Shown one piece after another: positions 14,494-24,281 of a stretch of DNA of 64,000 nucleotides (position 1 is the first letter of the stretch; each line of letters opens with the position of its first letter). The notes under the pieces are model-generated. The model was not told where the DNA came from. It searched no databases and saw only the letters and a list, made by a program, of their open reading frames with translations. Source of the DNA: JBHJGM01 sp964405825 (lineage in GTDB: Bacteria; Verrucomicrobiota; Verrucomicrobiia; Opitutales; JBHJGM01); the NCBI GenBank assembly GCA_964405825.1, contig CAYOPI010000002.1, positions 46,914 to 110,913 on the forward strand, written 5' to 3'. A program made the position numbers and the translations under genes.

Positions 14494-15516
14494 CTATCGC
14501 TTCAGATTAACGATTTCCTGGAGAAACTCGTCGGAGGTGGTGATCACCCGTGCGCCTGCCTGGAAGCTGCGCTGCACCGTGATCATGTTCGAGAACTCCT
14601 CGGTCAAATCCACGTTGGAGAGTTCCAGCGCCTGGCTGCGAATGATCCCCAGACCACCCACGCCGGCCGAATTGTCCGCCACGGTCATGGTCATGCTGCC
14701 GCTCTTCGGACCGGCGGCGTCCATCCCCGTAAACAGACCGTTGCCTTCGCGCACCAGCGCCTGCGGGTCGTTGAAATCCTGCAGGAGCAACTGGCCCATC
14801 GTCTCAACGTCGCCGTTGGCAAAGAGCACGTAGAAGTTGCCACTCTCGTCAAAAGAGAATGAGTCCACCAGGAAGGACTCCTTGGCCGCGGCTTCCACGT
14901 CCGCATCGGGAATGTTCTGGTTGCCAGCGGTGACCGCATCCGTGTCGGTGTTGTTGGTGATGCCACCGCCCACGGTCAGGTCAGGCTGGGGAATGCGCAT
15001 GTCGCCAAAGCTCGCCGTCGGCACGGTCTTGGCCCAGGCGAGGGTGTCGAGAGAATCACCGGTGGCCGTGTAACTCGGCGCGCCGCTGATCATCCCCTGC
15101 AGACGGAAACCGCCCTGCGTTACGATGTAGCCCTGGTCGTCCACGCGGAAGTTGCCCATGCGGGTCACAAACTGGCGGTCGCTGACCGAATCGCGCACGA
15201 CGAAGAAGCCGTTGCCCTCGATCGAAAGGTCGCTCGGAATGCCCGTGGCCTCGACCGGGCCCTGCGTGTAGCTGGAGGTGATGCCCGAAACGCCCACGCC
15301 GTTACCCACCTGCGCGGCAGTCTGGTTCGAACCGCCCGAGGGGTCCGACGCACCCGAGTTGCGCAGTGTGTTGTAAAAAGAATCGGCGTACTCCACGCGC
15401 TGCTTCTTGAAGGCGGTGGTGTTGACGTTGGCGATGTTGTTGCCAATGACCTCGAGGCCCTTGGTGTAAGTCTTGATCGCGCTGACGCCGCTGGTGAGTG
15501 AGTTGATCAGTGCCAT
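14494..15516 (-). CDS. flgE: Flagellar hook protein FlgE (short)
   Basis: The 340-residue hook protein has the N-terminal rod/hook motif (YTKGLEVIGNNIANVNTTAF), the EGNGFFVVRDSVSDRQFVTR segment, and the C-terminal helix (LSNVDLTEEFSNMITVQRSF). FlgE is usually about 400 residues or more, so the outer D2 region is small. Position after fliK and flgD supports hook rather than rod protein. Confidence 0.93.
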   Translation of the reverse strand: MALINSLTSGVSAIKTYTKGLEVIGNNIANVNTTAFKKQRVEYADSFYNTLRNSGASDPSGGSNQTAAQVGNGVGVSGITSSYTQGPVEATGIPSDLSIEGNGFFVVRDSVSDRQFVTRMGNFRVDDQGYIVTQGGFRLQGMISGAPSYTATGDSLDTLAWAKTVPTASFGDMRIPQPDLTVGGGITNNTDTDAVTAGNQNIPDADVEAAAKESFLVDSFSFDESGNFYVLFANGDVETMGQLLLQDFNDPQALVREGNGLFTGMDAAGPKSGSMTMTVADNSAGVGGLGIIRSQALELSNVDLTEEFSNMITVQRSFQAGARVITTSDEFLQEIVNLKR

Positions 15517-15575
15517 GGTTGGATTGGATTAGGGTTCTACTGGGTTCTTGGTTTTATGTGTGTGTAGCGTGCGCC

Positions 15576-16046
15576 TTAGCTGCTGGGCGGGCGGACTTCC
15601 TGGATGTAGCGGGTGTCGTAGCCGATGCCGTCGATGACGGCCTCAACGTAACGCTGACCGGCCCCGTCGGTCACCACGCGCACCTGTTCCACCTGCCCAT
15701 CTACCACCACATCTTCCTCAGGCGTTCTGCCGGGCAGCACCCAGGTGACATCCATGCCGATGTAGTTTTGCGACGAGAGCAGTTGCTGGCCGTTGTTGAA
15801 GTCCTCGAAGGACTCCACCAGCGTCTGCATCTGCTCCAGCGAGGTAAAGTTGGCCATTTCCGCGATGAACGAAGTGTCATCCATCGGCTCGAGCGGGTCC
15901 TGGTTGACCATCTGCGTCGTGAGCAGTTGCAGAAAGTCATCAGAACCCAGTTCCTTCTTGATCTCCCGAGTGGTGCCGCCGGGCTGGTAGGCCACCGCCT
16001 CAAACGGGTTGGTCAGGAATTCAGTTGCTGCGGGTACTTCGCTCAT
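15576..16046 (-). CDS. flgD: Hook cap/assembly protein FlgD (short)
   Basis: The 156-residue scaffold sits on the growing hook. The diagnostic region is intact (DDFLQLLTTQMVNQDPLEPM, TSFIAEMANFTSLEQMQTL). The C-terminus is brief (QNYIGMDVTWVLPG, then ending VRPPSS), so the FnIII/Tudor hybrid found in 220-residue FlgD is reduced to a small beta segment. It lies between fliK and flgE, as is usual. Confidence 0.92.
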   Translation of the reverse strand: MSEVPAATEFLTNPFEAVAYQPGGTTREIKKELGSDDFLQLLTTQMVNQDPLEPMDDTSFIAEMANFTSLEQMQTLVESFEDFNNGQQLLSSQNYIGMDVTWVLPGRTPEEDVVVDGQVEQVRVVTDGAGQRYVEAVIDGIGYDTRYIQEVRPPSS

Positions 16047-16064
16047 AGTCGGATTGTCTTGGGG

Positions 16065-17792
16065 TTAGGCGAAACGAGATGAAGGGTTCGGGCGGCTGTC
16101 GCTGCCCCATTGAAAATCGATCTGGAGGCCCTGGTCGGCGGCTTCGTCCACCAGTTGGCTCCAGCCCTCGCGCAGACTCTGGCGCAAGGACTCCGGCACC
16201 TCGCCCACGCGGACCTGCACCCGGTCGCCGCCGAGCAAGCGCAGGCGCAGTTCGATGGCTTCGCCGCCTTCGAGCGGGAGGCGCACGTTCAGGCGCTCGG
16301 CCCCGCTGCGGCGCAACCGTTCAATCTGCTGCATCACCGCCGGCACAACCTCGGCAGCGCGCTGCGTGGTCGGATTTTGAAAGGTCTTTTCGCTGCGCCC
16401 GGACGCCTCCGCATTCGCGCTGGAAACACCGTGAGCGGATTCACGACCTCCGCGATCAAAAGCTGAATTTCGGCCGCCGCCCTGCCCGTTGCCAAAGCCA
16501 TCCTGACCGAACGCTGAACCGCCCGTGGCACTGCCAAACCCGGACCAGGCACTGCCGCCTCCGGTTGGGCTGCCACTGCGACCCAGGGTCACGTTGGCGC
16601 GGATTTCGGGTTCTACGAGGGTCGACTTCATCGATGCTTCAGCCTTCTCAGCAACCGGCATGCCACCGGGGTTTCTTGAATCCGTAAGCGGCTTTCCATC
16701 AGCGGATAAGAAATCTTTCCCGAACGCTGAACGAATCCCTTCGAACCCAGGTGCGAAGGCTTTGCCCGCTTCCCTTGCGGCAACATTTTCCGGAGCGGCA
16801 AGCCTGTCGGCCAACGGCAGTCGAGTCGTGTCGGAACCGGTGCGCGAATCCGCCTGATTCAACCGATCGGCCAGCGTCTCGCGCCCGGCCTTCGCCGCCT
16901 TGGCGGCAGCCTGACGAAGCGTCGGCTCGGTCGCGAATTCGGGCTTTGCAACCGGCGAGACTTCCGGCTTCACCGGAGGTGCCAGCGGCCCTGTTCCGGC
17001 ACCAGGCCGCGCCGGCTTTCCATCGACCTGCTCCGTGGCCATGCGACCTTCACGCGGCATGCTTTCCGTGGTCCTGGCAGTGTCGGCTTCAGCTCCGCGT
17101 ACCACCGGTTTGGCCTTGGCCAACGGAACTTCCACCTGCGTCTTGGGCGCGGATTGAGTCTGCGCCAGAAGTGCTTTGGGGTTCTCCCCAGACGCCTGCG
17201 CCGTCGAAGGACCCGAGGCCTTTGCTTCCGGAGAAACGGTGGGCTGCGGTAACGGCGTCGCCTTCGGGGCTGCTTCGGTTCGCACCGGCACCAGCGGCTT
17301 TCCTCCTTCGATCGAAGCTTCGGCAGACGGTTGGCCCATCAAAAAAGTTCCCGTCTTGCGAGCACCCTCCGTCGTCACTTCGGGCTCAACCGCTCGGGTC
17401 TGACCGACGCTCGACTGCAACAGCGGCCTCGCCAAATCCTCGGCCGTCACCGCAGGCTCCGGCGCGGCTTTCGGCTTGGTCACGGGAACCTGCAACGTTT
17501 CCGAAGCGGTCAGTGCTTCCTTACCAAAAGACGCCACAGGCTGACGGCCCTCTTCCGGCGTGCCTGCCTCAGGCATCACCGATTCGGAAGCGGCCTGCCC
17601 CTCGTTCTGTCGATCAGACAAGGATGGCTCGGCATTTCTGTCCTGAGACGGGCGAGGACGGTCCTCCGGCAGTTCAAAGGCCGGTGCGTCGCTCAAGTCA
17701 GGCCTGCTCGAACGCGAACGCGTCGAAAAAGCATCCGCGATCTGCGGGGCAGGTGCCGGCGGCACCAACGGGGTCTGCATGAAGTCTGCCAT
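16065..17792 (-). CDS. fliK: Flagellar hook-length control protein FliK
   Basis: The 575-residue product measures hook length and triggers the FlhB switch. Residues 1-430 are low-complexity, rich in Pro, Ala, Glu and Lys, as expected for the extended ruler. The C-terminal domain (about 480-560) is the conserved part: RSGAERLNVRLPLEGGEAIE, LRLLGGDRVQVRVGEVPESL. It lies between the motE-like gene and flgD. The ruler is long compared with the 405 residues of Salmonella FliK. Confidence 0.92.
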   Translation of the reverse strand: MADFMQTPLVPPAPAPQIADAFSTRSRSSRPDLSDAPAFELPEDRPRPSQDRNAEPSLSDRQNEGQAASESVMPEAGTPEEGRQPVASFGKEALTASETLQVPVTKPKAAPEPAVTAEDLARPLLQSSVGQTRAVEPEVTTEGARKTGTFLMGQPSAEASIEGGKPLVPVRTEAAPKATPLPQPTVSPEAKASGPSTAQASGENPKALLAQTQSAPKTQVEVPLAKAKPVVRGAEADTARTTESMPREGRMATEQVDGKPARPGAGTGPLAPPVKPEVSPVAKPEFATEPTLRQAAAKAAKAGRETLADRLNQADSRTGSDTTRLPLADRLAAPENVAAREAGKAFAPGFEGIRSAFGKDFLSADGKPLTDSRNPGGMPVAEKAEASMKSTLVEPEIRANVTLGRSGSPTGGGSAWSGFGSATGGSAFGQDGFGNGQGGGRNSAFDRGGRESAHGVSSANAEASGRSEKTFQNPTTQRAAEVVPAVMQQIERLRRSGAERLNVRLPLEGGEAIELRLRLLGGDRVQVRVGEVPESLRQSLREGWSQLVDEAADQGLQIDFQWGSDSRPNPSSRFA

Positions 17793-17798
17793 GGAAAC

Positions 17799-18392
17799 TC
17801 ACTTCTTCTCCGTCACCATCATCCGCATCATCTCCGTGAGCTTGGCCACGCGCTGGCGCATCAACTCGGGAGCCTCGGAGTCGTTGGACATCTGCTGAAA
17901 GATCGGCCCGATGGCATCGCTGGGCATGTTACTCAACAGCTTCACGATGAAGTCATCCTCCAACTCGCGGAACACGTTCACCACGTCCTCGGCTTTCATG
18001 TCCGCGTAGATTCCAGCGAGCGTCTTGATGTTCTTCTGCTCGCTCTGCTTGACCTCGATGATGACTTTGGAGAGCTGGTCGCGCACCATCTGCATGTCCG
18101 CGCGCAGGCGCTCCAGCTCGGCGCGTTCAGCCTGCAGGCGCTCTTCAAAGCGCTTCAGGTCAATTTCGCGCGACTCCAGTTTCGAACGCTCGTCCAGCAG
18201 ATCCTTGGAGGCCACGTCGAGGTTGCGGGTATGGAAGTTGAAATGCTCCTGCGTGCCTTCAACCAGACCATAGTCTTCGGCCTTCTCCGGCAACAGCGTA
18301 TCCATCATCCGAATACTCAAGAAGACCGACGTCGCGAGGTTTACGAGCAGGGCGAAGACCGCCAGGCCCCAGCTTGATTGCAGAAACTTCAT
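17799..18392 (-). CDS. MotE/YlxF-like flagellar coiled-coil protein
   Basis: With the ATG at 18392, which overlaps the fliJ stop as ATGA, the product has 197 residues. It has an N-terminal membrane anchor (SWGLAVFALLVNLATSVFL), a long coiled coil (about residues 55-120, SREIDLKRFEERLQAERAEL), and a C-terminal MgtE-N-like segment (IYADMKAEDVVNVFRELEDD, LLSNMPSDAIGPIFQQM). The fliJ-ylxF-fliK order matches Bacillus. In alphaproteobacteria MotE stabilises MotC and the stator. Here the exact role is unproven. Confidence 0.85.
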   Translation of the reverse strand: MKFLQSSWGLAVFALLVNLATSVFLSIRMMDTLLPEKAEDYGLVEGTQEHFNFHTRNLDVASKDLLDERSKLESREIDLKRFEERLQAERAELERLRADMQMVRDQLSKVIIEVKQSEQKNIKTLAGIYADMKAEDVVNVFRELEDDFIVKLLSNMPSDAIGPIFQQMSNDSEAPELMRQRVAKLTEMMRMMVTEKK

Positions 18393-18853
18393 GTCGGCAG
18401 TCCTCCAGCCAGCTGACAACGCCCGTGGCGGGTGTTCACCAGGTCGTCAATCATGAGCATTTCCAGGCGCTCGTTCGCGCGCTCATGGGCAAGCCGGCGA
18501 CGCTCACGGAGCTTTTCCAGCATCTGCACCTTGACGCGAGCCGCGCGATACGTTTCCAGCGCGGCGGCCTCCTCCCTGGCCCGGTGCTGTTCCTGGATGC
18601 GAGCGTCGCGCAGATGCTCCGAAATTCCCGTCTCTGCCTGCAGCAACTGCTGCTGCGCCGATATCGGAAAGGCTCCCTCGCGTCCCTGCTTCATCGACTC
18701 GCCCAGAGCGCCCTTGGCCGCAATCGCCGCGTCCACCAATGCCCGCGCCTGCCGCCGGGCCTGCAGCGCCTGCACAAACAACCCCTGCGCGCGCTCCTTC
18801 TCGGATTCACGCAAACGCTGAAGTGCTTCCAAATTGAATCGAAACGGCTTCAT
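18389..18853 (-). CDS. fliJ: Flagellar export chaperone FliJ
   Basis: The 154-residue, almost wholly helical protein begins MKPFRFNLEALQRLRESEKE, the usual FliJ start, and continues as an antiparallel coiled coil. FliJ is the central stalk of the FliI ATPase and escorts export chaperones. It overlaps fliI upstream and the motE-like gene downstream by four bases each, so translation is coupled. Confidence 0.9.
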   Translation of the reverse strand: MKPFRFNLEALQRLRESEKERAQGLFVQALQARRQARALVDAAIAAKGALGESMKQGREGAFPISAQQQLLQAETGISEHLRDARIQEQHRAREEAAALETYRAARVKVQMLEKLRERRRLAHERANERLEMLMIDDLVNTRHGRCQLAGGLPT

Positions 18854-20172
18854 GCGACGATGGCGCCGAGCGCCTGCAGGGTTTCCGTCCGGGGCATCAA
18901 TTCTCCGGGATGCTGTTGCAGGAACTGCTGCAGCGGTTCATGACGTGCGATGGCTGTATCCAGTTTCTGGTTACTTCCGTTGGCGTAGGCGCCGATATTG
19001 ATCAAATCCTCGTTGCGCTTGTAGAGCGTCAGAAGGTCGCGGGCCCGAGAGACGATCGCCTGTTCTTCGGCCGTCAGCAGCACTGTCTGCAGGCGGCTGA
19101 TGCTTTCCAGCACGTCGACCGCCGGGTAGTGGTTGGCCGCAGCCAGCGCGCGGTTGAGCACGATGTGCCCGTCGAGGATACCACGCACGGCGTCCGTCAC
19201 CGGCTCATTCAGATCATCGCCCTCGACCAGCACCGTGTACAGCGCGGTGATTGAACCTCGCTCGCCCATGCCGGAGCGCTCCAGCAACCGCGGCAGTAAC
19301 GAGAAGACCGATGGCGTGTAACCACGCGTGGTGGGCGGTTCACCCACGGCCAGGCCAATCTCGCGCTGCGCCATCGCCAGGCGCGTTACAGAGTCCATCA
19401 GCAGCAGCACATCCTGACCTTCGTCACGAAAACTCTCGGCGATCCGCGTCGCCAGTTCAGCCGCCCGCAGGCGAAGCGGCGCGCTCTGGTCGGACGTCGA
19501 GACCACCACCACCGAACGCGCCAGACCTTCCGGCCCCAAATCGTTCTCGATGAACTCGCGCAACTCGCGGCCACGTTCTCCCACCAGCGCGATCACGTTG
19601 ACGTCGGCCTTGCCCCCGCGCGCGACCATGCCCAGCAACGTGGACTTCCCCACACCGCTGCCGGCGAAAATCCCCATGCGCTGACCCACCCCCAACGGCG
19701 AGAAGCTGTCGATCGAACGCACCCCGGTGGAGAACGCCGTGTCGATGCGCTGCCGCCGCATCGGATTGGGCAACTGCGCGCGCGCATTCGTTGCCGCCTG
19801 CGTCGCAAGCCGTCCCTTGCCGTCGATCGGACGGCCCAGCCCGTCAAGCACCCGACCCAGCAGGGCCGTGCCTGAAGGCACATCGTTACGGCCGCTCGCG
19901 GCCACCGTGCGACAGCCCGGATGCAGATCGCGCACTTCGCCCAGCGGCATCAGCAGGACGCGATTATCGCGGAAGCCCACCACCTCGGCGGTCGTCGCCG
20001 CACCCTTTCGGTCCGAAACGATCTCGCACAAGTCCCCCAGCGCAACGTCCGGGCCCTCGGACTCGATGATCAGACCGGTCACCTGCACGATACGCCCGAC
20101 CTTCTCAATCGGGTGGACCGTGGCCAGGCGTCCGGACAACCAGTCCAGGCTCTCTGTGACTTCGGCAAACAT
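18850..20172 (-). CDS. fliI: Flagellar export ATPase FliI
   Basis: The 440-residue ATPase resembles the F1 beta subunit. Walker A is AGSGVGKST (170-178), and the region GERGRELREFIENDLGPEGL and the Walker B stretch VLLLMDSVTRLAMAQREIGL are intact, as is the FliI/YscN signature PTTRGYTPSVFSLLPRLLER. It follows fliH by 3 bases. All catalytic motifs suggest an active enzyme. Confidence 0.98.
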   Translation of the reverse strand: MFAEVTESLDWLSGRLATVHPIEKVGRIVQVTGLIIESEGPDVALGDLCEIVSDRKGAATTAEVVGFRDNRVLLMPLGEVRDLHPGCRTVAASGRNDVPSGTALLGRVLDGLGRPIDGKGRLATQAATNARAQLPNPMRRQRIDTAFSTGVRSIDSFSPLGVGQRMGIFAGSGVGKSTLLGMVARGGKADVNVIALVGERGRELREFIENDLGPEGLARSVVVVSTSDQSAPLRLRAAELATRIAESFRDEGQDVLLLMDSVTRLAMAQREIGLAVGEPPTTRGYTPSVFSLLPRLLERSGMGERGSITALYTVLVEGDDLNEPVTDAVRGILDGHIVLNRALAAANHYPAVDVLESISRLQTVLLTAEEQAIVSRARDLLTLYKRNEDLINIGAYANGSNQKLDTAIARHEPLQQFLQQHPGELMPRTETLQALGAIVA

Positions 20173-20175
20173 CGT

Positions 20176-20766
20176 CTATCCGGAAATCTGACTGCGAAGG
20201 TTGCGGAGTTTGGTGTCGCGGCGGGCATCGATCAGCCCAAAGCGTGTGCTCACCTGGCAATCGCCCGGCTCAAGGTCGGCGTTCTCGCGAAAGGCAAGCT
20301 GCGGGTAACGCGCCTGCAGTTCGGTATCGAGCCCGGCCATCAACGCGTGGTCCTGCGGGTTGAGCAGCACCTCAACGGGCGCGTCACCGGGGGTGGCCTC
20401 CTCCAGTTGCTTCTCAACGATGCGCCGCATCAGTTCAGCGTCCGAGGGCAAGGCACCCACTACGCGTTCAGCCACCGCCAGGACAAGGTCCGGCAGACGC
20501 TGGCTCATCTCGCGCTTGAGTTCGGCAAAGGCTTCGTTCACCGCCGCGAGCACCTTCTGGTTCAGGTGCAGCATCTCCTCGCGGGTCTGGTGAATCTGGT
20601 GCGCGCAGACCTCCTCGACCGAAGCGCGCCCTTCGGCCCGCGCCGTTTCGCAGAGACGTTCGACCTCGGCCACCTCGATCGGTGTCGGGGCCGCACGCGC
20701 CACCCGTACCGCCCGAACCGGCCGACCCACCCGGACCGTTCGACTATACCTTGTCGCCTTCGGCAT
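20176..20766 (-). CDS. fliH: Flagellar export ATPase regulator FliH
   Basis: The 196-residue product has an N-terminal basic, valine-rich region, a central helix (IEVAEVERLCETARAEGRAS), and a C-terminal domain like the V-ATPase E subunit (LPDLVLAVAERVVGAL, then VEVLLNPQDHALMAGL). FliH dimers hold FliI and tether it to FliN. The gene overlaps the end of fliG by 23 bases. Confidence 0.9.
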   Translation of the reverse strand: MPKATRYSRTVRVGRPVRAVRVARAAPTPIEVAEVERLCETARAEGRASVEEVCAHQIHQTREEMLHLNQKVLAAVNEAFAELKREMSQRLPDLVLAVAERVVGALPSDAELMRRIVEKQLEEATPGDAPVEVLLNPQDHALMAGLDTELQARYPQLAFRENADLEPGDCQVSTRFGLIDARRDTKLRNLRSQISG

Positions 20767-21769
20767 CGAGCGTGATCTCCTCTTCTTCCTCCAGACGGCG
20801 TACGATCTGGATAATGCGATCCTGGGCGGCCTCGACCTCCTTGAGTCGCACCGGGCCCATCATGTCGATCTCCTCCTTGAGCGTTTCGGCCGCGCGCTTG
20901 GACACGGACTTGAAAATGGCCTCCTGCAGGATCGGGTGTGCCGACTTCATCGCCACGACCAGGTCCGACATCTCCACCTCGCGCGTCACGCGCTGCAGGT
21001 CCGCCGGGCTCAACCGCTGCAGGTCGTCGAAGCTGAACATCTTCTTGCGGATGGCCGCGCCCAGGCCGGGGTTGCGCTCTTCCAGCTTGTTCAGGAGCGT
21101 CTTGCACATGTCCTTGTCCAGGTTGTTGAGCAAGTCGGCCACCTGGCGCAGGCCGCCGCTGTGGTGCAAAGTGTAGCGCTCCTTGGTGCTGATGTGCTGC
21201 TTGAGCGAGGTCACGACCTTGGCCACCATCTCGAGCGAAGTCGTATCCATCGATCCGATACGCTCCACCACATCCTCGCGGATGTCGGGGGTAAGCATCT
21301 CCACCACCTGGGTCGCCTTGTCCATGTTCAGGTGCGAAACCAGGAAGGCGATTGTCTGGCTCTGCTCATCGCGCACCAGATTGAAGATCTGCCGGGGCTC
21401 CATCTCGGAGATTTCGGCGATCAGCTCGGGTGTGTTTCCCACCGGCGAAATGCGCCCCAGAATCGACGCTGCTTTGTAGTCGCCGCGGGCCATCTCCAAC
21501 GCGCGCTGGGCAAACTGATTGCCGCCCAGGATGGCGTTCATGCTCTCGCCAATGATCTTCGAAAACTCGTCGATGACCGCCGCAGCCATCTCATCGTCGA
21601 TGATCTTGATGTTGGAGATCTCGCCGCAGACCTGCTCCAGCTCGTAGTCGTCAAAGCCCTCGAGCAAACGCGCCGAGGCCTTCGGACCGATCACGATCAG
21701 AAAGATCGCCAGGCGCTGCGTCTTCGACAGCGTCTCGTATTTTACCGGCTCGTTGTTTATCGCGGCCAT
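20744..21769 (-). CDS. fliG: Flagellar motor switch protein FliG
   Basis: The 341-residue C-ring protein gives torque. N-terminal domain: LSKTQRLAIFLIVIGPKASA. Middle domain: EHPQ-type region FLVSHLNMDKATQVVEMLTP. C-terminal domain with the charged torque helix: LSPADLQRVTREVEMSDLVV, ESVSKRAAETLKEEI-like end. The order FliF-FliG-FliH is normal. An acidic tail (EEEEEITLDAEGD) ends the protein. Confidence 0.97.
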   Translation of the reverse strand: MAAINNEPVKYETLSKTQRLAIFLIVIGPKASARLLEGFDDYELEQVCGEISNIKIIDDEMAAAVIDEFSKIIGESMNAILGGNQFAQRALEMARGDYKAASILGRISPVGNTPELIAEISEMEPRQIFNLVRDEQSQTIAFLVSHLNMDKATQVVEMLTPDIREDVVERIGSMDTTSLEMVAKVVTSLKQHISTKERYTLHHSGGLRQVADLLNNLDKDMCKTLLNKLEERNPGLGAAIRKKMFSFDDLQRLSPADLQRVTREVEMSDLVVAMKSAHPILQEAIFKSVSKRAAETLKEEIDMMGPVRLKEVEAAQDRIIQIVRRLEEEEEITLDAEGDKV

Positions 21770-21790
21770 GACCGTACGTCCTGCTCTGGG

Positions 21791-23374
21791 CTAGCGGCTG
21801 CTGTTGCTGGTCATCCAGTTCTTCAGCGCAATGCTCACGTTGTCGGGCTTCTGCGAGATGAGATCGTTGAGCAGCTGAGGGGTGGGCTTGGCCAGCATGC
21901 GCTGGCGCCGGTCGTCGGCCTGCGCGACGGGCTCGCGGTCCTCGATGATCTCCACGCCAAACTGGTCAAAGCGGTGCCGGCGCAGCATCCGCAGGAATAC
22001 CATGAACAACAGCACGGCCACGCCCACGGCGGCGAAATTCTTGCCCAGGTCCAGCCAGCGATACAAAGGTCCGTTGACCATCCCCCAAAGGCTTTCGTCC
22101 TCCTCCACTCCGATGAAGGGCATCTCGGTGATGGTGACCTTCGGCTGCACGTTGCTGCCGGTGGGCACGGCCAGGCCGAGCGCGTTGCTGACCATCTCGT
22201 GAATCGAGTCCAGTTCCTCAGGCGTGCGCGGCGCCGGCTCCAACTCGCCGCTCTCCTCGTTGACCTGGGTCTTCGCCGCCACGAAGACGGCCGCGGTCAC
22301 CTCGCGAATGTCGCCCGGGCTCTTGCGCGTCTCGCGCGTCTGGCGGTTGACGAGGTACTCCGTCTCGGAGTTCTTGCGCGTGTCCGAAGTGCTGTTGAGC
22401 GAACCGGGGCCGCCGTCGGCCTGCTCTTCGGGAAGGTTGGCCGCGATCCCGGCCGCGACGTTGCCACCGCTGGTCTCGGTGGTTTCGGTGCCCTCTTCCG
22501 TCTTGGTCTGGCGCGCAATCACCTGGCCTTCGGGATCGTAGACTTCCTCGACCAGCGTCGTTGCCTCCGTTTCGAGATCCACGGATACGCGGGCCACCAC
22601 GTTGCCCGGTCCGACAACGGGCAGCAGCAGCGCCTCGATCTTTTCCTGCAGGTAAGACTCGTGCTTTTGCTGCATGCGCAGGTGGCCGTTGGCCAGGCTG
22701 TAGGACTCGTCCGAGCGCACCCGCTCCGACAGGACATTGCCGCGGCTGTCCACCACCGCCACGTCGTTGAGGTCCAGACCTTCCACCGCATTGGCCACCA
22801 GGAAGCGCACGGCATTGATCGAGCCCTCGTCGAGCATGTGCCCGCCGGTGTCGACAAAGACCGACGCCGTTGCGCGGTTGCGCGCGTTGTCCAGCAGCAG
22901 CCGGTTCTCGGGCATCACCACCATGACCCGAGCCTGCCGCACGCCCTGCAGCTGAGAGATTGTCCGGCCCAACTCGCCCTGCACCGCGCGCACGTAGTTG
23001 ATCTGCTGGTGCTTCTCGCTGTAGCCAAAGTTGCCCTCGTCAAAAATCTCGAAGCCCACACCGCCGGTTGCCGGCATGCCCTTGGCCGCCAAACTCATCC
23101 GCACCCCATGCACCTCGGACGAACGCACCCAGACCCCGCGGCCATTGGAGCGCAGCTCGTAGTCGACCTTCTGCGAGTCCAGCTCCTGCACGACCTCGGC
23201 CATTTCCTCGGCTTCCAGACCGCCGTAAAGCAGCTGCATCGAAGGCCGGCTCGACCAGTACAGCAGCGTCGCCATACCGACAAAAACGCCGAGCACCGAG
23301 AGGGTGATACTGAGCTTCTGAACCGCGCTTAGCTCGGACCAGAAATGCGTGATTTGGTGGACGAAACCTTTCAT
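21791..23374 (-). CDS. fliF: Flagellar MS-ring protein FliF
   Basis: The 527-residue product has two membrane helices (about residues 20-40, and AAVGVAVLLFMVFLRMLRR near 440-460) flanking the periplasmic ring-building domains. Key segments: YGGLEAEEMAEVVQELDSQK, GGVGFEIFDEGNFGYSEKHQ, YVRAVQGELGRTISQLQGV. The C-terminal cytoplasmic tail binds FliG. It follows fliE by 34 bases. Confidence 0.97.
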   Translation of the reverse strand: MKGFVHQITHFWSELSAVQKLSITLSVLGVFVGMATLLYWSSRPSMQLLYGGLEAEEMAEVVQELDSQKVDYELRSNGRGVWVRSSEVHGVRMSLAAKGMPATGGVGFEIFDEGNFGYSEKHQQINYVRAVQGELGRTISQLQGVRQARVMVVMPENRLLLDNARNRATASVFVDTGGHMLDEGSINAVRFLVANAVEGLDLNDVAVVDSRGNVLSERVRSDESYSLANGHLRMQQKHESYLQEKIEALLLPVVGPGNVVARVSVDLETEATTLVEEVYDPEGQVIARQTKTEEGTETTETSGGNVAAGIAANLPEEQADGGPGSLNSTSDTRKNSETEYLVNRQTRETRKSPGDIREVTAAVFVAAKTQVNEESGELEPAPRTPEELDSIHEMVSNALGLAVPTGSNVQPKVTITEMPFIGVEEDESLWGMVNGPLYRWLDLGKNFAAVGVAVLLFMVFLRMLRRHRFDQFGVEIIEDREPVAQADDRRQRMLAKPTPQLLNDLISQKPDNVSIALKNWMTSNSSR

Positions 23375-23408
23375 CGACTAGGGACAGTAGGGTTGGGAAG
23401 CACGGTCA

Positions 23409-23789
23409 TTACACCTGCATGCGCATGATTTCCTGATAGGACTCCACCAGCTTGTTGCGCGTCTCCACCAGCAGGGTGAAGGCGACGCTGGCTTCCTGCA
23501 TGGCGATCACACTGGCATGGAGGTTGTCGCTCTCGCCGGCCATCAGCTTGCGGGCCTCCGCGCGCCCTTCCTTCTGCGTGGCATCCACCTGGCTGATCAG
23601 GTCCGTGAGCATCGTGTCGAAGGAGGCCCGGGAGCTTCCGTCGACCCGCCCGGGATCGCTCACCCCGTCCACGCCCATGCGGCTGAGCGTGCGGTTGATG
23701 TCGCCCAGGGAATTCGGCCCCTGCGTCATGCCCGGGTCGGTGGAACGCAGCAGCTCGCCGAGTCCAGTGATGCCTTCTAAGCCTGCCAT
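23409..23789 (-). CDS. fliE: Flagellar hook-basal body protein FliE
   Basis: The 126-residue product links the MS ring to the rod. The C-terminal half is diagnostic (VIAMQEASVAFTLLVETRNK, VESYQEIMRMQV). It lies between flgC and fliF as in most flagellar operons. The length is a little above the usual 100-110, owing to a flexible N-terminus. Confidence 0.94.
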   Translation of the reverse strand: MAGLEGITGLGELLRSTDPGMTQGPNSLGDINRTLSRMGVDGVSDPGRVDGSSRASFDTMLTDLISQVDATQKEGRAEARKLMAGESDNLHASVIAMQEASVAFTLLVETRNKLVESYQEIMRMQV

Positions 23790-23824
23790 GAGGAAAGTCG
23801 TTCGGGAGATTCAGTCAGTGAGCG

Positions 23825-24247
23825 TCAGGAAGAAATCTGCATGGCGTTGCGCGCCATCTCGCGCGAAGCCTTCACCGCTTCCAGGTTGGCCTCGTAGCTG
23901 CGCGAGGAGGTGATCAAATCCACCATCTCACGCGCCATCTTCACGTTGGGCATCTGCACCATGCCGCTACTGTCAGCGTGCGGGTGGCCCGGGCTGTAGA
24001 TGCGCTCGCCCGGGTTCGGATCCTCCACAATGCCCGAGAGACGAACGCCGCGCAGCGCGCGATCCTGGGCCCCGCGGCTGTCCGGATCGAGGAAGCTCTC
24101 AAAGACCGCCAGCTTGCGCTGGTACACCTGGCCATCGGGGCCACGCGTGGTGTTGGCGTTGGCAATGTTCTGCGAGATCAGGTCCATGCGCACGCGCTCG
24201 GCGTCGAGGGCCTGCACACTGGGTTCAATGCCGGAGAGAAGGTTCAT
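23825..24247 (-). CDS. flgC: Flagellar proximal rod protein FlgC
   Basis: The 140-residue rod protein has the N-terminal pattern LDAERVRMDLISQNIANANT and the C-terminal helix NVKMAREMVDLITSSRSYEA. The length is typical. It starts 34 bases after the flgB stop. Confidence 0.96.
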   Translation of the reverse strand: MNLLSGIEPSVQALDAERVRMDLISQNIANANTTRGPDGQVYQRKLAVFESFLDPDSRGAQDRALRGVRLSGIVEDPNPGERIYSPGHPHADSSGMVQMPNVKMAREMVDLITSSRSYEANLEAVKASREMARNAMQISS

Positions 24248-24281
24248 GACGTGATTTGGCAGGAGGGTCGGGTCGGAACGA